64,000 bases of DNA from [Clostridium] aerotolerans DSM 5434 (lineage in GTDB: Bacteria > Bacillota > Clostridia > Lachnospirales > Lachnospiraceae). The position numbers were made by a program, and so were the translations under genes. Under the pieces are notes generated by a model that was not told where the DNA came from, did not search any database, and saw only the letters and a list, made by a program, of their open reading frames with translations. Below are positions 52,434 to 61,226 of the stretch, in pieces; within the stretch, counting starts at the first letter, position 1; every line of letters begins with the position of its first letter. Location: assembly GCF_000687555.1 (NCBI RefSeq), contig NZ_JHWJ01000003.1, positions 62,001 to 126,000 of the forward strand, in the 5' to 3' direction.

Positions 52434-53696
52434 ATGGATAACGTAATCTTTCACATTGATGTAAATTCGGCATTTTTAAGCTGGGAGGCCGTGTACCGGC
52501 TTCATCATCTTGGCGGAAAGCTGGATTTGCGGGAAATACCATCCGCTGTCTGCGGAGATACAGAAAAGAGACACGGCATCATTCTGGCAAAAAGCATACC
52601 AGCAAAAAAATACAATATTAAAACCGGGGAGGCGGTTTGGGAAGCGCTTAGAAAATGTCCTGACCTCACTATGGTTCCTCCTAATTATAACCTGTATCAA
52701 AAATCTTCAGAAGCCTTTCTCCTTCTTTTGAAGCAGTACTCTCCCATGGTGGAACAGTACTCCATTGATGAGGCCTTTGTTGATATGACTGGCACGGATT
52801 CCTTGTTTGGAACACCGGAGGAAGCTGCTGAGGATATGAAGGAACGGATTTACAGGGAATTGGGATTTACCGTAAATATCGGAGTTTCCAATAACAAAAT
52901 TCTGGCTAAGATGGCATCGGATTTTAAAAAGCCTTATCGGGTGCATACACTATGGAAGCATGAAATCCAGACTAAGATGTGGCCCTTATCCGTGTCAGAA
53001 CTGTTTTTCGTTGGCAGGGCTACCTTTTCAAAGCTTCACAATCTGGGAATCAAGACCATTGGAGAGCTGGCTCAGACAGACCCTGCCATCCTTAAAAATC
53101 ATTTCGGTAAGCACGGAGAAGTTATCTGGTCCTTTGCCAATGGAATCGACTTTTCCGCCGTGGAACCAGTCCCTCCTCCTAACAAGGGATACGGAAACAG
53201 CACTACCATTTCCTTTGATGTCACCGATTCCAATACGGCCAAATTAGTCCTTTTATCTCTGGCAGAAACCTTATCCGCAAGGCTGAGGGAGGATGGGGTA
53301 AAAATCGGCGTTGTATCCGTAGGAATTAAGAATTACAACTTCGAATATCTGGGACACCAGAAGACCCTTTCTGCTCCCACCAATATAACAAAGGAAATTT
53401 TTGAAGCTTCCTGCCAGATCTTTGATGAAATGTGGGATAAGGTCCCCATACGCCACTTAGGCATTCACACCAGCCGGGTAACCAGCGAATCCAACCGTCA
53501 GCTAAACATATTTGATACAACGGATTATGAAAAGCTGGAACGGCTGGACAAAGCCATTGACGAGATCAGAAAACGTTTCGGCTCAGACAGCATCAAAAGA
53601 GCCAGTTTCGTACAAACCAGGTCTATTGACCACATGAGCGGAGGAATCAGCCGGGAGAAAAGAACCGTGAATTATAACAATGAAATCATTATGTAA
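52434..53696 (+). CDS. dinB: DNA polymerase IV (Y family)
   Basis: This 420-residue protein begins MDNVIFHIDVNSAFLSWEA (catalytic Asp) and contains SIDEAFVDMT (catalytic DE) and LGFTVNIGVSNNKILAKMASDFKKP. The little-finger domain follows. It copies past DNA damage with low fidelity. An SOS box lies upstream. The start follows AGAGGTGG. It is cotranscribed with the 103-residue gene. Confidence 0.95.
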   Translation: MDNVIFHIDVNSAFLSWEAVYRLHHLGGKLDLREIPSAVCGDTEKRHGIILAKSIPAKKYNIKTGEAVWEALRKCPDLTMVPPNYNLYQKSSEAFLLLLKQYSPMVEQYSIDEAFVDMTGTDSLFGTPEEAAEDMKERIYRELGFTVNIGVSNNKILAKMASDFKKPYRVHTLWKHEIQTKMWPLSVSELFFVGRATFSKLHNLGIKTIGELAQTDPAILKNHFGKHGEVIWSFANGIDFSAVEPVPPPNKGYGNSTTISFDVTDSNTAKLVLLSLAETLSARLREDGVKIGVVSVGIKNYNFEYLGHQKTLSAPTNITKEIFEASCQIFDEMWDKVPIRHLGIHTSRVTSESNRQLNIFDTTDYEKLERLDKAIDEIRKRFGSDSIKRASFVQTRSIDHMSGGISREKRTVNYNNEIIM

Positions 53697-53708
53697 GAGG
53701 TCAGATAT

Positions 53709-54020
53709 ATGGGTAAATTCGGGATCGGAACCAATGTAAAAAATATTGACAGCGGTGCAGTTCGGGGAAAGCTGTATCACATCGCCTGCAAAGCATGGTT
53801 TACTTCTACCTGCAGCCCTATCCCCTTAAGCTTTAAATTCGAAGGTGAGGACGGAATGATACAGACAGTCTCTTCTTTAAATATCAAGTGTACCGAAGAT
53901 AAAAATTATTCCGGCATCCCGTCAAAGGAATACGATTGCGAAGCCGTAATCGGGGGCATCTTATGCAGATTTAAACTGATTTTTTATATGGAAGCCTGCA
54001 AATGGGTCATGGTGATTTAG
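53709..54020 (+). CDS. Hypothetical 103-residue protein downstream of dinB
   Basis: The start (AAGAGGTCAG site) lies 12 bp after dinB, so the two are one operon. The protein reads as a small beta-rich domain (GKLYHIACKAWFTSTCSPIPLSFKFEGEDG, then EYDCEAVIGGILCRFKLIFYM), with six cysteines. In many Firmicutes this place is taken by YolD; this protein does not resemble YolD. No membrane segment is clear. Function is unknown. Confidence 0.75.
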   Translation: MGKFGIGTNVKNIDSGAVRGKLYHIACKAWFTSTCSPIPLSFKFEGEDGMIQTVSSLNIKCTEDKNYSGIPSKEYDCEAVIGGILCRFKLIFYMEACKWVMVI

Positions 54021-54032
54021 CCCCTGTAGGAA

Positions 54033-54082
54033 AACAGCCCCTTGAACCTGAAATCTTTCCAGGTCCAGAGGGCTGTTCTTTT
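54033..54082. terminator. Terminator after the dinB operon
   Basis: AACAGCCC pairs with GGGCTGTT, with an inner stem (AACCTG with CAGGT), followed by CTTTT. It lies between convergent genes. Confidence 0.75.
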
Positions 54083-54087
54083 AAATA

Positions 54088-54291
54088 CTATACTTTTAAC
54101 TCCGGTAGTCCCGCAATGGATGTGAGCAGGGACATAATACCGGCAAGGGCGGCTGTGGAGCCCACCAGAGCCCAGTCAACACCTGACATCAACGCGGTTG
54201 TTCCAATAGCGGCTACGGCTGTCTGAGCCATTGTCTTAATCGCCCGGATTCCCGCAGCCCTGATCCATTTCTTCCAATATTCCTTGTCCAT
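54088..54291 (-). CDS. Phage r1t-type holin, isolated
   Basis: This 67-residue protein starts KEYWKKWIRAAGIRAIKTMAQTAVAAIG, with two hydrophobic helices, and ends LLTSIAGLPELKV. The RAIKT-x-AQ and LLTSIAGLPE motifs match the r1t holin family. Holins form membrane pores that release endolysin in phages. No phage gene is near, so this is a domesticated or orphan copy. The start follows AAGGAGG. Confidence 0.82.
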   Translation of the reverse strand: MDKEYWKKWIRAAGIRAIKTMAQTAVAAIGTTALMSGVDWALVGSTAALAGIMSLLTSIAGLPELKV

Positions 54292-54386
54292 TTACTTGTC
54301 CTCCTTCTCTCTCTATATTTTATGCTCTAATATAAAATATGCCATAGATCAGTCGACTAGCACCTAGGAATGATTAAAATGTCTGA

Positions 54387-54980
54387 TTATTTATGCTCTT
54401 TCCATTGACATTCTGTAAAAGCAATTTCAGTAAAGACGGCTTTAAAGGTGGAATGCTCCGGACTGCATGCGTAGATACCAAGCTGGATCTCATTATCACC
54501 TTCAAACAGATGGGCGATGCGCATCTGCTTATAATTCACTCCATCGTAGGAATTCTCAATGCAAAAATCCTGTTTTCTCCTGCTCAGCCGGTAATACATA
54601 TACTTCTGAGATGCAGGAATATCTGTGGTTGCCCAATCGGAATATCCCAGATTTGTAACAACGCTTCCCAATCGCTGAAATGTTTCATTTTCATATTCAA
54701 TGGAAGCCTTAATCCAGTTCTCGCTGTTTTGATATACAATGACACCACATTGGTCAAACCGATACTGACTGTCAAATTCAGTTCTCACTAAAAATGAAAA
54801 ATACTGCTCATTGGTTTTTATCAATAAACCAGGTGCATTATCATTTTGAAAACCATAATACGTTCTTTGCCAGAAATCAGTTCCTGGCTCCGTATCAATT
54901 ACAATTTCAGTCTCCTTAATTGTGTAGTTCTTTGGCTCGTTAATCCAAAAAAGAGCTTCTTTTTCAAATTTCAAATCCAT
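54387..54980 (-). CDS. DUF1349 family protein
   Basis: This 197-residue protein is a concanavalin-like beta sandwich: WQRTYYGFQNDNAPGLLI, SQYRFDQCGVIVYQNSENWIKASIEYEN and QLGIYACSPEHSTFKAVFTEI fit DUF1349. Related proteins bind or act on sugars. No signal peptide is seen. It stands alone, with a GGGGGG site before it. Confidence 0.85.
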   Translation of the reverse strand: MDLKFEKEALFWINEPKNYTIKETEIVIDTEPGTDFWQRTYYGFQNDNAPGLLIKTNEQYFSFLVRTEFDSQYRFDQCGVIVYQNSENWIKASIEYENETFQRLGSVVTNLGYSDWATTDIPASQKYMYYRLSRRKQDFCIENSYDGVNYKQMRIAHLFEGDNEIQLGIYACSPEHSTFKAVFTEIAFTECQWKEHK

Positions 54981-55050
54981 ATGTACGCCCCCCCTAAAAT
55001 CGTAGTTTCTTTATTCACACAGATTTTATTATATTATTAAACTATATCTT

Positions 55051-55473
55051 CTAAAGCTCCAGGGATAATTCCATTCCAGGCCCCCGTTTCTCATTCGGCC
55101 GGGTGGAAAATCCCAGTTTTTGATAGAACGCCTCTTTTCCTTTGGCTGCAAAGAGTCCCAGGGTCAGATGTGTTTCTGGAATTCCGTGCTCTTTTGCATA
55201 AGCAATCAATCGTTCCATAATGGCTTTTCCAATGCCTTTTCCCTGATATGAGGGAAGAATGACAAGATCCTGGACATAACAGATACATACTCCATCGCCT
55301 ACAAGTCGTCCCATACCAATCACCTGGCCTTCATCCATCACTGCAATTGTAAGCAGAGAGTTTTTCAATGCCTCTTCTCCCTGTTTCTCAGACAGTTTTC
55401 CCCAGCCAGCTGATACCCTTAGTCTGTTAAAATCTTTTTCCGTCAGAGTATTTTCCTTTATTTCGTATGTCAT
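55051..55473 (-). CDS. GNAT-family N-acetyltransferase
   Basis: This 140-residue protein has the acetyl-CoA loop QGKGIGKAIM in VILPSYQGKGIGKAIMERLIAYA and FYQKLGFSTRPNE near the end. The substrate is unknown. The start follows AAAGGAG. It lies 11 bp after another GNAT gene, so they are probably cotranscribed. Confidence 0.92.
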   Translation of the reverse strand: MTYEIKENTLTEKDFNRLRVSAGWGKLSEKQGEEALKNSLLTIAVMDEGQVIGMGRLVGDGVCICYVQDLVILPSYQGKGIGKAIMERLIAYAKEHGIPETHLTLGLFAAKGKEAFYQKLGFSTRPNEKRGPGMELSLEL

Positions 55474-55484
55474 CGTCAGCTCCT

Positions 55485-55982
55485 TTATAAATTCTTTCTC
55501 ATTTTATCACAAGTTAATATCATCCCATTTTCCTCAATATCAAAAGTTTCTAATTTATGAAAGCCATGAGAAAGATAAAATTTGATTGCCCGGCTATTGG
55601 ATGATAAAACTTCCAGAATACAATATTTACACCCCATCATGATCATCTCTCTTTCAATCTTTTCAAAAAACCAGTGGCCAATGCCAAGACCAATGTATTG
55701 GGGCAGCAAGTAAAACGCATGCCATTGTGCAAAGCGATCATTTCCATCATAAGCAGTGCCAAACACAGTACTTCCAATAATTAATCCAGCGGATTCTGCA
55801 ATAAGACAGGTGTCACCCGCCTTCACACTCTCCTGCAAAATCGGCACCCAGTGATCCGTTTTTAATGAAGATAGATAGTTTTCATCCATAAGCCCCCTGT
55901 AAGCGGAAACATAACTAACTGCAATCTGCGCGCTGACCTTTTCTATATCCTCCAAAGCAGGCATCCGGTATTTTATGTCCAT
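55485..55982 (-). CDS. GNAT-family N-acetyltransferase
   Basis: This 165-residue protein has LLPQYIGLGIGHWFFEKIE (acetyl-CoA loop IGLGIG) and SNSRAIKFYLSHGFHKLE, typical of GNAT. ATG 55982 follows TTGGAGGG. The substrate is unknown. Confidence 0.9.
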   Translation of the reverse strand: MDIKYRMPALEDIEKVSAQIAVSYVSAYRGLMDENYLSSLKTDHWVPILQESVKAGDTCLIAESAGLIIGSTVFGTAYDGNDRFAQWHAFYLLPQYIGLGIGHWFFEKIEREMIMMGCKYCILEVLSSNSRAIKFYLSHGFHKLETFDIEENGMILTCDKMRKNL

Positions 55983-56174
55983 TTTCTCCCTCCAAAAATG
56001 CAATTATTCCCTAGACCTTTTCTCTAACATTTGTTTAAGAATCATTATAACAACATTTCCGTCAATTTGTAATACAGCCTGTACCCACAAGAAAGATAGA
56101 GATTCATAGCCGGACTGTTGCTTTCCAGCATAAACAAAGTGGCTGCAAGTCCAATGAGTCTGCCATTGTCAAAT

Positions 56175-56564
56175 TCATTTTCTCTCAATCAGCCATTCTT
56201 TCGCCTTTTCCAAGTCATCCATGCAGGTCATGGCAAATCTGGTATCAGTCTGTCTTTTTTTCACATAGCTCTTCATTTTTGATGTTAATCCCACAAATAC
56301 CACTTTACGGAGTGGCTTCTCTAAATCAGCCAGGCTCCCAACAATCATATCTAATAGTTCGTTGTCAACCTCTGACTCATCTAATATAACAACAATAAAA
56401 GAGCTGGTAGATGGCCTTCCGATTACCAATAAATCCTGATGAAACTTTTGCTTTAACAGCTCCTTTTCGCCATAGAGCGCATCCAGATGCTCACACCAAA
56501 TTTCTCCGCCACGATAAAAAAGAGAGAATGATTTCTTCTTTAAACCAAGTTCGTATTTTTCCAT
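56175..56564 (-). CDS. Hypothetical 129-residue protein
   Basis: ATG 56564 follows AGGAGATG; a longer frame overlaps the VOC gene. The alpha/beta pattern (SFIVVILDESEVDNELLDMIVGSL, then RKVVFVGLTSKMKSYVKK) recalls STAS or SpoIIAA-like folds, where a strand-helix alternation binds partners. This is a weak structural guess. It is 26 bp after the VOC gene and probably cotranscribed. Confidence 0.55.
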   Translation of the reverse strand: MEKYELGLKKKSFSLFYRGGEIWCEHLDALYGEKELLKQKFHQDLLVIGRPSTSSFIVVILDESEVDNELLDMIVGSLADLEKPLRKVVFVGLTSKMKSYVKKRQTDTRFAMTCMDDLEKAKEWLIERK

Positions 56565-56589
56565 TGATTCATCTCCTGACTCTCTTTTT

Positions 56590-57051
56590 CTACTGGTCTC
56601 TTTTCTTTCTCCAGCTCTGCAGTTCAATAATATTGCCTTCCGGATCTCTTGCATAAACAAGAACTGCTTCCACACCGTCAGGATAATCTGCTGTAATTAC
56701 CTCTCCCAGAGTTCCTCCCCCTGCGCGGATAATTTCGGACAAGGTCATTTCCACATCATCCACTTCAAATGCAAGATGGCCAAACCCGGGACGATTGATT
56801 TCTGGAGCCACAGACTCCTTGAGTGTATCATAAGAAAATATCTCAAGGGTAGGGTGGTCATCCCCATAACCAGGTAACAGCAGATGTTCTCCCTTGATAT
56901 GGGAATCCTTCAAATTAGTGAGCCGGTCCACCCAATCCCCTTTTAAGTCTCTTTTCTCGTCAATGCTCCGGCAATGGAGAACTTCTTTATAAAATGCAAT
57001 CAGTTTGTCCGTGTCTTTTGCTATTAAATTAGTATGTACATATCGAAACAT
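56590..57051 (-). CDS. VOC family protein (lactoylglutathione lyase-like)
   Basis: This 153-residue protein starts FRYVHTNLIAKDTDKLIAFYKEVLHC and ends VLVYARDPEGNIIELQSW, with GFGHLAFEVDDV in the middle. These supply the His/Glu metal ligands of VOC enzymes. The substrate is unknown. The start follows GAAAGGAACGG. Confidence 0.88.
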   Translation of the reverse strand: MFRYVHTNLIAKDTDKLIAFYKEVLHCRSIDEKRDLKGDWVDRLTNLKDSHIKGEHLLLPGYGDDHPTLEIFSYDTLKESVAPEINRPGFGHLAFEVDDVEMTLSEIIRAGGGTLGEVITADYPDGVEAVLVYARDPEGNIIELQSWRKKRDQ

Positions 57052-57075
57052 ATTCCGTTCCTTTCACTATGGTAT

Positions 57076-57438
57076 TTAAGTCTCTCGTAACCGAAACATG
57101 GAGAACTCATTTAATGATGGCTTATGCCCCCCATCAAAGGAAAACTCGTCAAGTCCGCTCTGGCTGAAAAACCCTATTTCAAGTTTTCCCTCAAAATACT
57201 CTCCGTCTATTTCCTGTGATAAATGCCAGGCTATCTGTCTGGAAAAGCTATCCGGACCAACGCCCTTGCCGCCTATCGACAAATTCCCCTTTAGATTCGG
57301 ATTTTCCTTAGCGACTAATACGGCAAGCTGGTACGCAGTAATAAAGCATCGTTCCCCATTATACTTTCCACTGCTGGAATTCCTTTCATTTTCCAGCAAC
57401 GCCTTAACAATTGGTCGGATTTGAGTCCAATCTGACAT
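57076..57438 (-). CDS. Hypothetical 120-residue protein
   Basis: The start follows AGGAGTC. The protein has an N-terminal helix (QIRPIVKALLENERN) and a compact remainder (CFITAYQLAVLVAKENPNLKG; RQIAWHLSQEIDG). It has no membrane segment. I do not recognise a family. It lies 24 bp before the VOC gene and may start that operon. Confidence 0.55.
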   Translation of the reverse strand: MSDWTQIRPIVKALLENERNSSSGKYNGERCFITAYQLAVLVAKENPNLKGNLSIGGKGVGPDSFSRQIAWHLSQEIDGEYFEGKLEIGFFSQSGLDEFSFDGGHKPSLNEFSMFRLRET

Positions 57439-57774
57439 AGTTTGACTCCTCTTCTATATTAAATTTTTGTTTATAGCCTTCATTGAGTGAGGTACTGAGA
57501 TGATATTTTATATAATCAAGGAAATTTCGGACTTATTGAACAAGTTGAAGAGAGGTTGTTCCAAAGATATCTGGAATACAATCGTCATTTTGTGGGCATT
57601 TGTTATTAAATGGTTGTCTTAGGACCATTTTATCAACAAATATAGCAACTATCAATATTATATTTTAAATATATGATACTATGATAGATTCATCATTAAT
57701 TCTTCGTTCCACCAAAGAGCGATAATTATATTAAAAAAGCGCCGGGCCGAAGCCAAGCGCTTAGTTATACAGTA
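57439..57774. other. AT-rich intergenic region
   Basis: No clear gene. A 40-codon plus-strand frame (57500-57622) begins after GAGG and ends with a hydrophobic stretch (TIVILWAFVIKWL). It may be chance. A terminator for the next minus-strand gene lies at the end. Confidence 0.3.
57733..57762 (-). terminator. Intrinsic terminator of the glutaredoxin-like gene
   Basis: AAGCGC pairs with GCGCTT, with inner GGC/GCC, followed by six T residues on the minus strand. Confidence 0.85.
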
Positions 57775-58098
57775 CTAACACTGTCCTTTTTTGTCAATGG
57801 AGCAGGAAAAAGCAGGAACTTCTGTGTCTTCCGTTTCATCAGGCAAATCTATATACTCACCAATATCAAATGTCTTTTCTCCATTATCCAGTATAAAAAA
57901 TGGAATTCCAATCCTTCCAGAATCCTTGATTTCCTGAAAAATGGCATCATGATCGCGGTAAGCTAAAAATTCTTTCAAAGTAGCCGTGTCGCCTATGATA
58001 TTCTTATATTCTAAATCAATATGATTAAGCGCAGTTAAACTCTTCTTGGCTTTCACGCAATCAGGACAAATCTCTGCTCCGTACATGGTTATCTTCAT
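57775..58098 (-). CDS. Glutaredoxin-like protein
   Basis: This 107-residue protein has the redox motif CPDC in YGAEICPDCVKAKKSL and GRIGIPFFILDNG (cis-Pro). It ends with an extra cysteine pair (CSIDKKGQC), which is unusual. It may reduce disulfides. ATG 58098 follows GTGAGG; a longer frame lacks a site. Confidence 0.82.
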   Translation of the reverse strand: MKITMYGAEICPDCVKAKKSLTALNHIDLEYKNIIGDTATLKEFLAYRDHDAIFQEIKDSGRIGIPFFILDNGEKTFDIGEYIDLPDETEDTEVPAFSCSIDKKGQC

Positions 58099-58315
58099 AG
58101 TTACCTCACATTCTGCATGTAGTAATATGCCAGTCTTTGTTAATGTTACCAATTTCATTATAAGCTTACTTATTTATTACGTCAATGTACTATATCAAAT
58201 GTTTAATGATATTACATTGACTCTTTGCTTATTATGGCCGCTTCCGCTTATTATCATTAACTTTACATATTTTTAACTGCGCTTGATGACTCAAAAGAAT
58301 CAATCATAGAATCCA

Positions 58316-58492
58316 TCATATAGAGACTATGCATTTTTTCGGGCATATCATCTGGCAGGCACCACAATCCACACATTCAGTTTCATTAACTTTTCTTTTT
58401 CTTCCTGTCTCCTGGTAAATACAGTCAACAAGACAAACTCTCTGGCATTGTCCGCAGCCGATACATTGCTCACCATCAATTCTTCTGGACAT
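58316..58492 (-). CDS. Small 2[4Fe-4S] ferredoxin
   Basis: A 58-codon frame starts at 58492 after GGGGAG. It has two cluster motifs: CIGCGQCQRVCLVDC and CVDCGACQMICPKKC, each C-x2-C-x2-C-x3-C. It carries electrons, probably to the flavoprotein-like partner 15 bp upstream. The start is supported by both spacing and motif. Confidence 0.92.
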   Translation of the reverse strand: MSRRIDGEQCIGCGQCQRVCLVDCIYQETGRKRKVNETECVDCGACQMICPKKCIVSI

Positions 58493-58506
58493 GAAATACT
58501 CCCCAA

Positions 58507-58878
58507 TTATATGGTTTGCTTACAGGACTCAACGGTAACTTCCAGTACCCTTGTTAAGAATGGGAACTTTTTGTACATCAAATCATAGTTCTCCCCTTCT
58601 TTTAAGAATCTGGCTGTTCCCTCTAAGACAAATCCAGTTCCCATGTGACGATATCCCATTACTTCTTTACTTCCAAGAGTAAGTGTAACCTTAGAATTCA
58701 GCTTAGTGTTCTCTTCTGTTTTAATCATTGCAGCAGCCGGTATTAAAACCTTATTGGAATCTACCAATTCTAAATAAGAATTCCATGTATTCGCCACGTG
58801 AGCTTCGTTATTTGCGCAGCTTACAATTGAAACTACACCTTCATGTTTTACTACCTCTAATAATTTTTCTGGAAACAT
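58507..58878 (-). CDS. Pyridoxamine 5'-phosphate oxidase-like flavin-binding protein
   Basis: This 123-residue protein is a split-barrel flavin fold: EGVVSIVSCANNEAHVANTW, SKVTLTLGSKEVMGYRHMGTGFVLEGTARFL. The family binds FMN or F420. It precedes the ferredoxin and is divergent from an Rrf2 gene, so a redox-regulated two-gene unit is likely. The start follows AAAAGGAGG. Confidence 0.85.
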   Translation of the reverse strand: MFPEKLLEVVKHEGVVSIVSCANNEAHVANTWNSYLELVDSNKVLIPAAAMIKTEENTKLNSKVTLTLGSKEVMGYRHMGTGFVLEGTARFLKEGENYDLMYKKFPFLTRVLEVTVESCKQTI

Positions 58879-59048
58879 CTGTTATATCCTCCTTTTATAG
58901 ACTCATATTATCGTCGATATATATTATCTTTAATTATAATAATTCTATTACAGGAAAATGTCAACTCTTTTAATTAAAAAATATAAACCTTGAATTCACG
59001 GGACTCTTCCATTATGATATTACTAATACTTGTAAGGAGAATGAAAGA

Positions 59049-59546
59049 ATGAAATTTTCAGTCGGAGTTGAATATGCATTGCATTGTTTGCTTTATATGA
59101 TAAATGTGGATAAAGATAAATCGGTAGGTATCAGAGATTTGGCGACCTTTCAGGGAATATCCGAAAGTTATTTATCAAAGGTCTATGCGAGATTAAGCAA
59201 AAACGGCCTAATCAAATCGGTACCAGGCGTAAAAGGCGGCTATGCCTTGGCCCGGGATCCAAAAGAGATTTCTTTCTGGGATGTGGTTGAGGCTGTAGAA
59301 GGAAATGAGTCATTCTTTCAATGTGCAGAAATCAGACAGAACAGTATACTTGTAGATAAAAATAATCTCCCGGATTCATACACCAAATGTCCTTGCCTGA
59401 TCAAAGTCGTAATGAATGAAGCGGAAAACGAAATGAAAAAATACCTGGAGCAAAAAACGTTGGCATGGCTGCATGAAGAGGTTTATTCAAATATTTTAAC
59501 GAAAGAAGCAAAAGAAGCTACTAATTTGTGGTTCAATAAAGAATAG
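59049..59546 (+). CDS. Rrf2-family transcriptional regulator
   Basis: This 165-residue protein has the Rrf2 winged helix (VEYALHCLLYMINVDK, GISESYLSKVYARLSKNGLIKSVPGVKGGYALA) and a short cysteine group (FFQCAEI...KCPCLIK), which may hold an Fe-S cluster. It is divergent from the flavin-ferredoxin pair and probably controls it. The start follows AAGGAG. Confidence 0.92.
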   Translation: MKFSVGVEYALHCLLYMINVDKDKSVGIRDLATFQGISESYLSKVYARLSKNGLIKSVPGVKGGYALARDPKEISFWDVVEAVEGNESFFQCAEIRQNSILVDKNNLPDSYTKCPCLIKVVMNEAENEMKKYLEQKTLAWLHEEVYSNILTKEAKEATNLWFNKE

Positions 59547-59575
59547 CTCCAAATCGGGTATCGCCAACCTGCAAA

Positions 59576-59606
59576 AAATGCGCCAGCCCAAAGACTGGCG
59601 CATTTA
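59576..59606 (+). terminator. Intrinsic terminator of the Rrf2 gene
   Basis: AAATGCGCCAG pairs with CTGGCGCATTT around CCCAAAGA. The pair is perfect. Confidence 0.85.
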
Positions 59607-59684
59607 CATATTCTTTTTACCAATGCCGTATTACCATATAATAAGTGAATAAAAATAAACTTTAATTACTACATAATTAATACC

Positions 59685-60206
59685 TTAATCTATAATTTTT
59701 TCAAATAGTAAGCTATCAGTCCAACCTTCTGCAGTCATAATATACTGAGTAAACTTACCCACAAATTGAAAACCATTTTTAATCAAAACTATCTGAGAAC
59801 CTATATTTTGAGGAGAAGTTCCTGCCTCAATTCTATGCAAATTGTGTACCTTTTTGGCATTACTAATAATTATTTTTGCAGCTGCAGTTGCATATCCTTT
59901 TCCTTGATGTTTTTCACCAATACGATATCCTAACTCAGCTTTATTTAAAGGCCCTTTTATAACATCCGTAAGATTTATTCTGCCAACAACTTCAGCCCGT
60001 TCATTCGTTATTAAATACATAAAATGAACACCCAATTCTTGTTCTTTAACTAAATCTTTTACAATCTCTTCAAACGATACGTAATTGTAATAAGCTTCAC
60101 TACGGGATAAACCAATAGCTTCAAAGTAAAGACGATTTTCTACCTCGAAATCAAATAATTTATTTGCATCATCTAAAGATAATAGTTTAACTGAAATATT
60201 TTCCAA
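59685..60206 (-). CDS. GNAT-family N-acetyltransferase (RimJ/RimL type)
   Basis: This 173-residue protein has LGYRIGEKHQGKGYATAAAKIII (acetyl-CoA loop) and HRIEAGTSPQNIGSQIVLIKNGF, typical of RimJ/RimL-like enzymes. The start is TTG at 60206, after GGAGG. The substrate is unknown. Confidence 0.9.
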   Translation of the reverse strand: MENISVKLLSLDDANKLFDFEVENRLYFEAIGLSRSEAYYNYVSFEEIVKDLVKEQELGVHFMYLITNERAEVVGRINLTDVIKGPLNKAELGYRIGEKHQGKGYATAAAKIIISNAKKVHNLHRIEAGTSPQNIGSQIVLIKNGFQFVGKFTQYIMTAEGWTDSLLFEKIID

Positions 60207-60558
60207 TGGGTACCTCCAATAATCTTTTCAATATTGCTCTATTGACCACAAGTAACATTATAATCCACCAGCTTTTATATATCGCAAATAAAGCGAGTAG
60301 ATGGTGTTAACTAGAATAAAATAATATTAAACATTTTCCCTTACAGTATGTATATCAATTTTTATCTACTCTATTATATAATATAGTAAACCCTAATAAC
60401 TATCAATATTAAGTTTTTATATATTCTAGTAGATAGAATCTCAGTTTTATAGATTTGCCACAATAAAAAACTAACATCATAAACTGATAGTTATTATAAT
60501 TTTTACATATTCAATTTAATAGACTTCGCATTATGGTCATAATAAGAAAATCATTACA
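60207..60558. other. AT-rich intergenic region
   Basis: No gene seen. It contains TATCAATATTAAGTTTTT (about 60401-60418), repeated near 61809, and TTCGCATTATGGTCATAAT (60526-60544), repeated with one change at 61215-61233. Confidence 0.4.
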
Positions 60559-61164
60559 TTAAATATTATAGAGGTCTAAATCATATTCCATTCTTTTAGC
60601 TGTCGTAATCGCAATTTCTTTTCCAACAAGTCTATGAAGAAGATAAAAAGACATATCGATTCCAGCTGAAATACCGCCAGATGTGATTATATTATTTTCA
60701 TCAACATATTTAACTCCTCGCTGAACCTTTATTTCTTTGTACTCACTTTCTAGTCTATCTATATCCATCCAGTGTGTGGTTGCTCTTTTCCCATCTAATA
60801 ATCCAGCCTCAGCCAATAAAAATGATCCTGTACACACTGATGCGAGAATATCACATTCCCCCGCTCTGGTCTTAATCCATTTTATAAGGATTTCATTATG
60901 AATTTCTATTTCCTCTGCTCCATACCCACCGGGTACAATTAAAATATCAAAATGAGGGCTATTATTAAAATCAAAATCGGGCTGAACTTTCAGACCATTT
61001 CGCGCGCTGATTAAATCTGTTGTTTGGGCAACGGTCTTTACTGTAAAAGGCTTCTGTTGATAATTTGCATATGAAGCAATTGAAAAAACTTCAAATGGAC
61101 CGGCAAAATCCAGAACTTCAACTTCATTAAAAAGAAGTATACCAACGTTCCAATGCTTTTTCAT
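60559..61164 (-). CDS. DJ-1/PfpI family protein
   Basis: This 201-residue protein has the nucleophile motif ASVCTGSFLLAEAGLLDGKRATTHW, with Cys in the elbow and His nearby. The acidic residue lies in the N-terminal part (EVLDFAGPFEVFSIA). Relatives include isonitrile hydratases and chaperone-like proteins. The substrate is unknown. The start follows GGAGGAA. Confidence 0.9.
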   Translation of the reverse strand: MKKHWNVGILLFNEVEVLDFAGPFEVFSIASYANYQQKPFTVKTVAQTTDLISARNGLKVQPDFDFNNSPHFDILIVPGGYGAEEIEIHNEILIKWIKTRAGECDILASVCTGSFLLAEAGLLDGKRATTHWMDIDRLESEYKEIKVQRGVKYVDENNIITSGGISAGIDMSFYLLHRLVGKEIAITTAKRMEYDLDLYNI

Positions 61165-61226
61165 ATTTATTCCTCCAATCTCAATAGCTAGTAGTTTTCA
61201 TTTGATTTATTGGATTCGCATTATGC

